NCBI RefSeq assembly: GCF_001949145.1
Contig: NW_019091381.1
Span: 1,086,140-1,150,139, forward strand
Direction: 5' to 3'
DNA: 64,000 bases
Source of the DNA: Acanthaster planci
Lineage: Eukaryota; Echinodermata; Asteroidea; Valvatida; Acanthasteridae
The notes under the pieces: model-generated
Told to the model about the DNA's origin: nothing
Seen by the model: only the letters and a program-made list of their open reading frames with translations
The model's database searches: none
Program-made: the position numbers and the translations under genes
In this document: positions 49,101 to 64,000 of the stretch, piece by piece
How the letters are laid out: each line of letters starts with the position of its first letter
How positions within the stretch are numbered: the first letter of the stretch is position 1

Positions 49101-52100
49101 CACTGACCACGAAGGAGGTGACATTTTCAGGGGCACAGAGACCACCCTGATTTATAGTGAAGCCAACTCTGAACAACATATGAGAGTTAGAAGGGCATAA
49201 CTCCGTGGTATAAGGGGCTGATTTAAATCGTTTGAAGGAAGTTACGTTTCAAATTTGCAGACAAGTGCGTTGCAAAGTGGAAAGGTTGGAAAGCAGAGCC
49301 TCCTGGTAATTTTCATGTCCAACATAACTTGGGTTTTAATTTAAAAGTTCTCTCGTTTTTGTGAATGTTCAGACATATGCCGGGAATTTATATTTCTTTA
49401 GCAATGGCAAAACTATGGTCGGCATGACTGGTTGATTCTGCCTCCCTATAGAGGGTTTACATGGCTGCCATCTTGCAGACCAGTACATTTGTTCCATAGG
49501 TATGCTCGAAGGAAGTTCCCTGTAAAAAAAAAAGAATTGCTCTCCAACATGGCTACCACGTAAAGCCTCCATACTGATTTTTTTGGAAAGCAAAGTTTGC
49601 AGCATCCCAAAGTAAAGAATGAAGTCTTTACACGGCCTTGTCAGTTTGTCAGGTTAGCAGATGACAAAAATGCTGTGACCCTTCTCATTCCGATGCACCC
49701 CGATACTGACCACACAGAGTCGCCAACCGGAGACCCAAGCTGTCATGGACTGGATGACCGACTACCCCTTCGTCCTCTCGGCCAACATGCACGACGGCGA
49801 CCTGGTGGCTAACTTCCCGTACGACAAGAGTCGTAACACACGCAAGATGTACTCCGCTACGCCCGATGATAATCTGTTCCGTGAGTTAGCCCTGACTTAC
49901 TCTCTGCATCATCGGACCATGGCTACCAGGACGCATCCCTGCCGCTTCCAGGGCGCCAAGGTGTTTAGAGACGGTGTGACGAATGGCGCGGATTGGTACA
50001 TCGTGTCCGGAGGTGAGGTTGATGCTTCTTTGCGGTAATAGAATTTCCACATTCTCAACAGCGAGATCATTTTATGCACAAGTTCTGTTTATAAAAGATA
50101 TGGGTTGCACATTGAGGCAAGTTTTCCATCGTAGAAATTATGATGACATCAGAAACTTTGGAAAAACCTAACTGATTAACCTGACGGCTGCCGTGGTAAA
50201 CGCTTGCACTTCGCGGAGTGTGAAAAAGAACGCAATGAAGCTATTCCACAGACCAACTTACTTTTATGCAACAATTTAAGTAATGATCATTTACAAGATA
50301 CTTACTTGGTGCGATGACATCTCCGCTTGCTTATCTCAGGAATGCAAGACTACAATTATCTCTCGAGCAACTGTTTCGATATCACCCTGGAGCTGGGATG
50401 CGACAAGTTCCCCCGGGAGGAGGAACTGAAGAGGAAGTGGGAGGATAACAGGGATGCCTTAATTGAGTATATAAGTAAGGTGAGGATATATTTAAATGAT
50501 GGCTGAAAGGTTGGCTTGTCTAGACAACGATGAGCAGGTGTGGGGTGGTGCTATTGTATGGAATCTTGCTTATGCTCTGAATTATTCCCTATGGCTTGGT
50601 CCGAACTTGTGATATTAATACAATTGTACTTTCAAACACAGACCTGTAAAATAACGTGCAGAGTGCAACAGCCAAAGTGTGTCGAGTGTCATCGTTTTGT
50701 TACTTTCTTAATACATTGCGCCGAGAAAATACGAAATGCTGGCCAATTATAATTATGTGGATATCAAAAATGGGGTACACAATCGTATCAATCACGAGGG
50801 GACAGGAAAACAAGGAGATGTTAAAGTAGTCAAATGGGTGAAATTGGTGCTTTTCTCAAAGTGTTTCAAGACGGTAAAGTCGTTCTACATGCTGCTATCT
50901 GTAGTATCTTGTCAACATAACAAAGTTTGATAATGTCTTCAAACTTGTCCTTAACACCAGACAGTACACAGCAATATACTTTACTATTTTAGCGTGTTTT
51001 CAAGACTGTTTTATAACAGCACGAGGGGATTACAACAACAAAAGATCAATCGACGACAATCACCTCATCATCACCCTTTCTTAGTGGTAACTTTCTGTTT
51101 GCTTGCTCGAAACAGGTGCATATAGGTATCAAAGGCCTAGTGACAGACATAGAGAGAAATCCCATAGCAAATGCCGTCATCAGGGTGACGGGACCCAGCA
51201 TCGCTCATGATGTCACCACGGGTAAGACCCCCAGATAAACTTTGATGTTTATCTTTCCAGTCTTGAGGGAGAGCTTGTCTCAAGATGACCCCCTGCGACT
51301 ACCTCTCAGTTCTAGCGTACGGAAATTGGACGCGGCGGGGGGAGTCAAAATGTAGGTTTTAGCATCGCTTAACGCATTAAAGAGAGAAAGTACAAGTACT
51401 GATTTGGAATTTGAAATTTTCCCTCTTATCTTTATTTAGCCATTTGGGGTATAGCCATTTATTAGAAAAAATATACTGCACAGGAGTAGGCCTATTAATT
51501 TTTTTGTCTAAACACAGACATCAAAATGTTATAGTACAAAGCAAAGCCACACAATCGTAATAACGATTATTGTCAAGATGTTTTACGCATTTTTACAGCA
51601 GAATTATTCAGTCTTAGATTTAAATGTCGGCAAATGTTTGACGAACTGCACTAGAGAATTCCAAACTGGAAAAATATTACCTACTTTCCAGTTCACTATC
51701 AAATATTATCTACCACTTGTACAAAGCTCCACTCACAATACGTTCCCACTTTTGAAATCTTCTAAAATTTTTTTCGAGGGCGGCAATTCAAAACAGATAT
51801 GCTCATACATAATTCGTTGGTTTGCGGTAGCTTCGCATGTACATTTGAGAGCTAAAGGCAACACGAAAGAAAGTATCGCATTGTGGCAGAGGAGCCACCG
51901 CGTTAGCAGTGGGGGGGGGGTGCATTTTGCCGTCAGTGAAGCCAAATCAGCCCGGACTCGTTGCTGTGTGTCCAGGTAGGCGATCATGTAGAACTGACGC
52001 CACTGCAGCATGGTCGCTGAGGTCTTGGACTCTTGGAGCCTGCTACGAAAAGGTCCCCAGTATGGCTCCAATGAGATGAGATGACTGTGGGTGCTTTTGT

Positions 52101-54003
52101 AGACTCTATTCCATTCGTCGAAGCCTCATCCTTATAGGAAGAATATGCTACAGTTCGTTGAAGGTACACGTCGATGAAGTCTTTCAAATGGTCAGGGTCG
52201 AATTCAACACGATGAGTATCGATGGAAATTGGAGATTAACTCAGTGGTCGGTAGAAATGGCAGATGGTAAAGACTGGGGAAGACATTAAAGACACCACCG
52301 ATCCAAAGAGTTTAAAGGTGCAAATTAAGCAAATCCACGGGGTCCTGTACTCAATGCGCTTGCCAAAGACAACGGAAAATATGACGTTTGAGACCGTGTT
52401 ACCAAATACACCCCTCGGATCAAAGGACTTCCCTTTAAACTCATCTATTCAATCAGTTCCTCGGCTTTGGTACTAAGCTTCTCTTCAAACCTTGATTTGC
52501 CGTCTCACTCCGATGCTTCAGAGGACGGCTAGTCAGAAGTGATGGAGTTCAGTCCACGGTTATTTGCCCGAAGAAGTGCCGACCCCGAACATCTTGGACG
52601 CTGGAGTGAAGAGCGTGGTCCGTCATTGAATTTAGGATGTTGGAAGGCTTCCTTGCTTGACTTTAAGTGTATAGTCGCCGAGGATCACCACCATGTTGTT
52701 GAGGATCTTCAGGCGAAACACAGACCTGTACTTGCTTGGCAGCGCACCGACGTTCCAAAGAAAACTTTTGGGCTTAATACCCCGCCCAATCGCACGAGCG
52801 ATTGCCGAGACGGAACTGAAGATCAGAAATTACCGTGGGCCGGGAGGAACGTTCCGAGGTTTCCTCAAGAACCGGTGAAGAACCAAACGGATTCTGACCC
52901 ATAACAGCACTGTACACACGTCAAACGCATTCAGTGCCATTTCTACTAGGTCCGTGTGCCCCTTAATAATCACACTTTTTTTGCAACTACGTCTATCCAC
53001 GTAATCAAGACAGCCTAAAACAATTTGCCAGCAGATATGACAATAAATTCTACTACTCGAATTGTACTACTCGAATGTCCTGTTTGACTGGTTGATGGTT
53101 AGATGTGGTGGAATCCAGTACAATGTATATTGCAAACAACTACATTGTAATTCATGAATTAAAATGGCATACGTAGTTACTTCTCTGCGCAGATATTCCA
53201 CTTTTCCAGATTGACCTAAGTGTACACTATAGTGGCAGGGTTGTGTTGGCATAGGCGACTTGACAAAAGTGCCGTTTCACATCGGCTTTGATTCACACCA
53301 CACTTGCTCTGAGGTGTTGGCATGGTTTGCTGCATCCAAATGGGCAACGGCGACCAACGTGCGCTGTGGTTATTTGTTCATGCATCCTCAGTTATACAGA
53401 GCGTGGTGTGAAAGTAAAACACTGCAGTTCAGTAAAATAGAATTGAAAAGGTCTGGGAAAATCTGCTAAAAATCGTTCCAGGATAAAGCAACACAGGAAC
53501 ATCTTAGGGTGTGCAGAGGAATTTAATGTAGGCCTACATGTACTTAAATCGAGGAAAAACATACGACTGCTTCTGGACTGACACCCTGAATTCACGGCGG
53601 TTAAAACAAAGGCCATCAGTACATGTCTTTATAAAGAAAAATAATTAAACCTTTCTACTTTTTTTGTAATTCCGATGTTTTTTCAGCTGCCGACGGCGAT
53701 TTCTGGCGGCTGCTTCTCCCAGGTGTCTACACGGTCACCGTACACGCCCGGGGTTATAAACCCAAGACCGTGGTGGTACCGGTTCGGAGATACCGACCGA
53801 CCAAGGTCAACTTTATCCTGAAACACCTACCCAAGGAGTCGACGGGCTGCAAACTGCGAGAGCTAGAGGAGGAAGGTTACATCTTAGGAGGGTTCAAGGC
53901 GGCCTTGAGACAGTTTGGATTCCTCGGGGAAGACTGTGATGGCTTGGTGGAGAGACGAGAGGACGTGTTGGGAAACAGGGAGGACACGACGGCTTCTCCT
54001 TGA
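36842..54003 (+). CDS. Secreted M14 N/E-type metallocarboxypeptidase (CPE/CPN1-like, 7 exons)
   Basis: A zinc exopeptidase that removes C-terminal Lys/Arg from peptides in the secretory pathway or outside the cell. Exons: 36842-37112, 45326-45525, 46042-46191, 49718-50012, 50340-50479, 51116-51221 and 53687-54003, giving 492 codons plus stop with matching phases. The ATG at 36842 has A at -3 and starts a hydrophobic signal peptide ([18 protein letters not shown]). Zinc ligands are His102 and Glu105 (NMHGNE) and His232 (SANMH). The substrate Asn-Arg pair is N175-R176 (VDLNRD). The catalytic Glu is E323 ([12 protein letters not shown]). Residues about 353-435 form the transthyretin-like domain ([30 protein letters not shown]). 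The tail is about 60 residues and lacks a membrane anchor. Exon 2 looks most like CPE and exons 5-7 most like CPN1, so I leave the symbol blank. Confidence 0.93.
38268..38345 (+). repeat. tRNA-like sequence (SINE head or tRNA pseudogene)
   Basis: It contains a good T arm and B box (GTGGG-TTCGAGT-CCCAC) and a tRNA-like D arm (TGGTCGTCGTGGTTAAGAC). The anticodon stem is defective: only CTGC/GCAG pairs, around an eight-base loop. The acceptor stem pairs in about five of seven positions. I therefore favour a tRNA-derived SINE promoter over a working tRNA gene. Confidence 0.5.
38898..39156. mobile_element. Inverted-repeat MITE (ends CACTGAAAAA)
   Basis: The left end CACTGAAAAAAATTGCCTGG and the right end (read inward, CACTGAAAAATTTCCTAGG) are inverted copies of about 25 bases, followed by GGGTTAA-type repeats inside. 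About 259 bases long with no coding capacity. The CACTG ends recall hAT-like termini, but I found no clear 8-bp target duplication. Confidence 0.7.
40679..40705. repeat. Compound ACATGTAC palindrome
   Basis: Overlapping palindromes built from GTACATGTAC lie either side of a TG. The same motif occurs at 18624 and 36120. Confidence 0.5.
44153..44340 (-). repeat. Copy C of the ~180-bp dispersed repeat
   Basis: Reverse orientation. It begins GCCTTGAGCAGAAGTATCCC, then has CGGTTGAAAAGAGCCATG, GTTTCCTAGTCGTTCG and CAGTTCCGACCAACGGAGCC. It is one of the most complete copies. It lies in carboxypeptidase intron 1. Confidence 0.75.
45326..45525 (+). CDS. Carboxypeptidase exon 2 (zinc motif HGNE)
   Basis: Completes the split Gly codon and encodes [47 protein letters not shown] and YRRY. 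It ends in phase 0 at TAT|GTAACT, the only nearby donor that keeps frame with exon 3. Confidence 0.92.
46042..46191 (+). CDS. Carboxypeptidase exon 3 (substrate Asn-Arg motif)
   Basis: Starts after CTCTTAG in phase 0 with [20 protein letters not shown], then [19 protein letters not shown] and KE. Donor GAG|GTTAGT. The residue after the Asn-Arg pair is Asp; CPE and CPN1 have Asn there. Confidence 0.93.
46327..46755. promoter_or_regulatory. Cluster of six CACGTG E-boxes
   Basis: CACGTG occurs at 46327, 46339, 46396, 46423, 46708 and 46750, all inside carboxypeptidase intron 3. The last two lie within the MITE at 46459-46775. The density is far above chance. Such sites can bind bHLH or bHLH-PAS factors, but regulation here is only inferred. 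Confidence 0.4.
46459..46775. mobile_element. 317-bp MITE with 19-bp perfect inverted ends
   Basis: GGGTGCGTTCGATTAGCTT at the left end is exactly mirrored by AAGCTAATCGAACGCACCC at the right end. A second internal pair (CTTATCGAACGC and CTAAACGAACGC) echoes the end. The ends recall hAT-type elements. No coding capacity and no clear target duplication. It lies in carboxypeptidase intron 3. Confidence 0.85.
47488..47555 (+). repeat. Second tRNA-like B-box sequence
   Basis: GTGAG-TTCGAGC-CTCAC forms a tRNA T arm with a B box, preceded by ACTAGTCACTGAAATGCAGAG. It resembles the 38268 sequence around the anticodon and T arms, so both may come from one tRNA-derived SINE family. Confidence 0.35.
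47760..47777. promoter_or_regulatory. 18-bp palindrome containing a CRE
   Basis: CCGTTTGACGTCAAACGG is a perfect palindrome centred on TGACGTCA, the cAMP response element consensus. It lies in carboxypeptidase intron 3. Function is not shown. Confidence 0.35.
48238..48446. repeat. (AAAC)n microsatellite with CCCCAACA variants
   Basis: About 70 bases of pure AAAC repeat are followed by mixed CCCCAACA, ACAAACCAACC and CCCCAC units. It yields spurious low-complexity frames on both strands (Thr-Asn-Lys-Gln and Cys-Leu-Phe-Val). Confidence 0.95.
49718..50012 (+). CDS. Carboxypeptidase exon 4 (third zinc ligand)
   Basis: Starts after CACACAG in phase 0 with [13 protein letters not shown], then [38 protein letters not shown] and [10 protein letters not shown]. 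It ends in phase 1 at G|GTGAGG. Confidence 0.93.
50340..50479 (+). CDS. Carboxypeptidase exon 5 (catalytic Glu)
   Basis: Completes a Gly codon, then [20 protein letters not shown] and [20 protein letters not shown]. It ends in phase 0 at AAG|GTGAGG. Confidence 0.95.
51116..51221 (+). CDS. Carboxypeptidase exon 6 (start of transthyretin-like domain)
   Basis: [23 protein letters not shown] and IAHDVTT. It ends in phase 1 at G|GTAAGA and joins exon 7 to give [15 protein letters not shown]. Confidence 0.92.
51780..52875 (-). pseudogene. Decayed CYP2-type cytochrome P450 copy, antisense in intron 6
   Basis: Reading the minus strand downward, P450 landmarks appear in order: PPGPR near 52845; [20 protein letters not shown] (substrate-recognition region, about 52710-52650); [16 protein letters not shown] (about 52490-52455); [20 protein letters not shown] with GKR (about 52430-52360); [13 protein letters not shown] (about 52200-52160); DLFVAGS (about 52050); and [17 protein letters not shown] from the I helix onward (about 52015-51960). 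Frames change several times and stops interrupt them. The heme-binding Cys region is not recognisable. Segments that family members usually split over several exons lie side by side without introns, which suggests a retrocopy. It cannot encode a working enzyme. Confidence 0.85.
53687..54003 (+). CDS. Carboxypeptidase exon 7 (C-terminal domain and stop)
   Basis: [32 protein letters not shown] and VNFILKHL complete the transthyretin-like domain. A charged tail of about 60 residues with two Cys pairs follows, and a TGA stop. No transmembrane segment or obvious GPI signal, so the enzyme is predicted to be soluble. Confidence 0.92.
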
Positions 54004-54228
54004 CCGAGGGGATTCCTGATACATCTCGGTTTGGCATTAAGAAGGGAAATATTACCCAGGAAAAGGGAAAGAATTATTGAAACTTTGAAAGAAAAGAATA
54101 AGTAGTATTTATACATTTCCAGATGTCCAGGTCAAGTGTACAGTATACCCAGCACTGGAGGTGAACTCTGTGAACTTTAATTTCACAGCCAGGCAGCGTA
54201 TCCGATCACTGCACATTTTTAATTTTCC

Positions 54229-54417
54229 GCCCCAAGCGGGACCAAGAGAGGGTGCAAATTTCCTAGCAATGGAGGCTCCTACAGAGGGAACTCAACTTTG
54301 TTGGTCCACGAAAAACTATGAAATGCATGCATTGCGATTGCCTCCATAACAACCAAATGAACACCCCCACCATCATGGCTCTTTTCAACCGATGAGGGAG
54401 TGCTTCTGCTCAAGGCG
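54229..54417 (+). repeat. Copy D of the ~180-bp dispersed repeat
   Basis: GCCCCAAGCGGGACCAAGAG, TTTCCTAGCAATGGAGGCTC, GCATGCATTGCGATTGCC, ATGGCTCTTTTCAACCGATG and TGCTTCTGCTCAAGGC. It is a full-length forward copy just downstream of the carboxypeptidase stop, possibly within its 3' UTR. Confidence 0.8.
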
Positions 54418-56884
54418 GATTGCGACTATTTCTTTTTTCGGAATTCGCTGGGCAAATGTGGTCCCGTTCTTGTTAGACATTTGAAGTTTACGGATCAAGT
54501 CATTGAAGGGCGAACGCATAAATGTCTTCCCAATGCAGAAATTGCATTCGTCTTTTACTCCTCAAATAATCAGTCCAAACAATTTCCCTATTCACTTGAA
54601 AACGCCATACATATTGTCTAATCTGAGTGTAGCTCTGAAGTCAATCAGTTTACCTCAGTCTATTTTTAACTGTGAAAATGGGGCTTTAATGTTTCTTCGG
54701 TAAAAAAACTTCTGATGGTAATAAATAAATTCTAATCACTGTAAATAGACTACTTCAATAATTGTAATACTGATATTAGTGGTACCGAGTTATTTCAATC
54801 TTTCTTGCATATCACAACAATTTAACAACCTCATTTACTCCTATCTTTCAAGGATTGTATATAAAACCCTGTCGTAAATCAACCACACAGTATCGGTGGA
54901 AGTTATATTGCAACATGTGCCAAATATTCTGAGCACATTAAAGCACAGTTTTACCTAAAACAGAATGACTCTCAACTTTGTGTCAGTTATTTGTGAACCG
55001 GAAACCCTTGGAATGCTGGGATCTCTCCCTACGGAGCACCAAGAGGACCCAGGGTAATGGAATTGCAACACGGAAGATCCGGCTCTGCAAGTTTGCTGAG
55101 CAAAGAAAGTAAAGAACTAAGAGTTGCTGAGAAAAAAATCTTGCTCAGCTAAAAATAATGCTGAGTACCAAATACAGGCAGTATGCTTTCTGCTGATAAT
55201 CTGTTTCTGCTAAGCGAATATATTGTGGAGCTTTTTTCTGAGCTTAGAAAGCTCTGTACAGCTGGCCCCAGCTCGTACCAATTTCACATTTAGTAGACTC
55301 AATCGGTACCTCTAACAACATGGCACTCACTCATCTCAGAACATTCCCTATTTCAACAAGAATTCTTACAATGCAATTTGTAGCCTTTATACAAGTACAT
55401 GTAATCACAATTGGTATCATCTCTGACAATTCACTCTAATCTACTGAAATTCAAAGAAAATGAATTTTAAGAGTTGCCCTTTCTAAATAAAAATATGTCA
55501 CCTTTAAATTTAAATAATGTGGTACTATTTAAGAAAATTTTCTAACAATTACAAGATTTCGAAATCCTTTTGAATAACGTCTCAAACCAAACAAAATCAA
55601 TAACTCTATGTCTAAGGGTCAAGCATAATTCCTATGCAAAGAAGGCTGGTGAGATTTTACTTTTATGCCAGAAACCATTTACAAAATAACCCCCTTGAAA
55701 ATGGTTGAAAAGAAATTTTCTTAAGTTCATTTGTTGGCCTTTTGAAAGTTTCTGCCAGATGATATTTGTTTTCCATGAGAACCTCAAAGTACTGAACCAA
55801 ACTGAACCACATCATTATACATGGGTCATCCACAAGTATTATTTAACCAGAATTACATGTTTAGATAACTTCTATACTCTGAGTAACATAACATCTTTGA
55901 AACAAAATTAACTTCCAAACTGGTTAAAACATATTTGTTGCACTTCACAAAATGCCAGTGGTTAATAACCTGTGCTGTGCAAACTTGTTACAACATGCAT
56001 TATATTACTTGCATAAGTGATCACAAAAATACTTTGTAGTGAACTTAATTTAAGATTCTCAGTTATATAAACTGTTCAATATGAGTTGTGTGCATGTGAA
56101 TACAACATAAAAACCCGACAGTCAAAGTTGAAATGACACAACTTAGTGACAGGAAGAAACCATTAAAACACAGGCAATGCCAACTGAATTAGGAAACAAG
56201 CTCCAATGCCTAACAATAAAACATAGAATGTATGACTGCAACGGTTGCTTGCCTAGGTTAGCTTCAATAACGAACACCAAATTTTGTGATTAAAAAAACG
56301 TAATACCAAGGATGGATCTGGGACAGGGAATGCCAGGGGGGGGGGATTCTACCCCCCAAGAGCCAAAACAAGTTTTGTTTTTGTAATCATGAGAGAAAAG
56401 TGACATTTACATCTCAGTCATTTTCCTTTGTGCCAAGAGTGTAAACAGCACCAAAATGGAAAATCATCCATCCATCATCCATCCAGGGTTACATTGGTCA
56501 TAAGTGATACCACAGGGAAAAGCACTGTTCCATATAACAGAATAATTGAACAGATAGAGAATACAGTGAACAGAAAAAAAAGTATCAATAGGCCTATCTA
56601 CTGATGACGTCACACACTTAGTTTACATGTGCACTTTCCTATGGAGTCAGTAGGGGCTCACGGTCCAATGAGCACCACAGAAACGCACACATGTAAACAT
56701 ACTGAGACATCATCAGTAGAGAGATCTAGTACCCAGGAAAACGACAAGCAATCAATCTGGGTCCAATGTGAATGAGTTGCCGAAGACGGAAATTGGATAA
56801 GGACAGAAAATGTTTCAGTAAAGTATTGGTTACCAATCAAAACGACATGTATTGCATGTTCTTTTGCTACTGGTTGCCCCGCTG

Positions 56885-56890
56885 TTTATT
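56885..56890 (-). terminator. Candidate polyadenylation signal of the ABCC4-type gene
   Basis: AATAAA on the minus strand about 315 bases past the stop codon at 57207. If used, the hairpin at 56942-57062 would lie in the 3' UTR. Confidence 0.4.
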
Positions 56891-56941
56891 GCTAAGCATA
56901 TTAGTCTTCTCAGCAGCATTACCTTCCAATCAGCTTTATCG

Positions 56942-57062
56942 GGCCATGTCTGAATTTGTTGGCTGCAGCTTGAAATTACAAGCAATGCTATGCAGTGGCT
57001 GCAGGCGCTGCCATAGACTCATGTGTGATTCCAAGCAGCAGCCAAGTAATTCAGACATGGCC
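56942..57062. repeat. Inverted repeat, likely in the ABCC4-type 3' UTR
   Basis: GGCCATGTCTGAATTTGTTG at the left arm (56942-56972) pairs with the right arm at 57032-57062 with few mismatches, over 31 bases. The loop is about 59 bases. In RNA it would form a stable hairpin. It may be a small palindromic element. Confidence 0.7.
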
Positions 57063-57206
57063 TCACACTGAACCCAGGTTTTTTAATGGTTCAATGCAAG
57101 ACAACGGTGACTGATTAAAGTGCCAAAGCACTAAAACATTAAACATGCCTGGAATAATTTACTGGCATGTATTACACTTACAAACGAGTTGAAATGTTTC
57201 ATGTTC

Positions 57207-63786
<6,580 letters not shown>

Positions 63787-64000
63787 CTGGAGGGGAAATA
63801 GAAACAATTCTTCACTCCAAATTCAATCATCATGGACTTGTTGATTCGTCAGACACTGTTTCTCAAGAACGTTTGTCCTGGAGATCTGTTTCAGATCAAG
63901 CAACATTTTCCTTTCAACAGACAGAATAGGTATCTCAATCGGTGTTCTTCAACGTCTATGTTTATTTTGTCTTAACAACTATTCATCTCTCCTGGTGTCC
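63787..64000 (-). other. Part of an ABCC4-type intron
   Basis: Non-coding sequence upstream of the first visible exon. Nothing further recognised. Confidence 0.6.

Larger units (their letters stand above)
54004..57206. other. Convergent 3' ends: carboxypeptidase UTR, repeats, ABCC4-type UTR
   Basis: The carboxypeptidase and ABCC4-type genes converge here. Plus-strand AATAAA hexamers overlap at 54720-54729. The region holds a dispersed repeat copy (54229-54417) and a stretch of short GCTGAG/TTGCTCAGC repeats near 55085-55230. A hairpin (56942-57062) lies near the ABCC4-type 3' end. No protein gene was recognised. Confidence 0.6.

Noticed and set aside
30724-49560. Similar ATGG-GCCATCTTGCA blocks at about 30750 and 49465
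   Set aside because: Short similarity; possible old repeat remnants but boundaries could not be defined.
52539-52904. 121-residue plus frame
   Set aside because: Antisense shadow of the P450 pseudogene; no family motif on this strand.

Overview
The window is genomic DNA from an animal. It has spliced genes with long introns, GT-AG splice sites, many small inverted-repeat elements, microsatellites and one assembly gap. The three genes are metazoan, and the texture (short ACATGTAC palindromes, many small MITE-like elements, KDM8 and ABCC4 orthologues) suggests an invertebrate deuterostome, perhaps an echinoderm. That placement is an inference, not a sequence match. Nothing bacterial or viral was recognised.

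Layout. (1) 1-7.5 kb: no recognisable gene. (2) 34143-7711, minus strand: a complete eight-exon KDM8/JMJD5 gene (428 aa predicted). Its introns carry a 1 kb foldback element with a 21-bp satellite (12.65-13.68 kb), a second foldback (32.66-33.16 kb), a 64-bp minisatellite that breaks the assembly (452 N at 32065-32516) and a long hairpin (about 34.0 kb). (3) 34.2-36.8 kb: the region between two divergent genes, CpG-rich towards its right end. (4) 36842-54003, plus strand: a complete seven-exon secreted M14 N/E-type metallocarboxypeptidase of the CPE/CPN1 group (492 aa predicted). Intron 6 holds a decayed antisense CYP2-type cytochrome P450 copy. (5) 63786-57207, minus strand: the 3' part of an ABCC4 (MRP4)-type ABC exporter, whose 5' exons lie beyond the window.

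Main discovery candidate: the ABCC4-type gene does not stop after nucleotide-binding domain 2. A donor overlapping a would-be stop leads to a short linker exon, two exons encoding a complete PDZ domain, and a Ser/Asp-rich last exon ending in Asp-Thr-Lys-Leu, a class I PDZ ligand. All 13 exons in the window join in one open frame (696 codons plus stop) with matching splice phases. The predicted product is an exporter fused to its own PDZ scaffold module. Vertebrate ABCC4 carries only a terminal PDZ ligand and recruits PDZ proteins in trans.

The exon models were derived by eye from splice consensus, phase and remembered family motifs. Every junction is phase-consistent. The weakest is KDM8 exon 3 to exon 4. 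RNA-seq would settle all of them.
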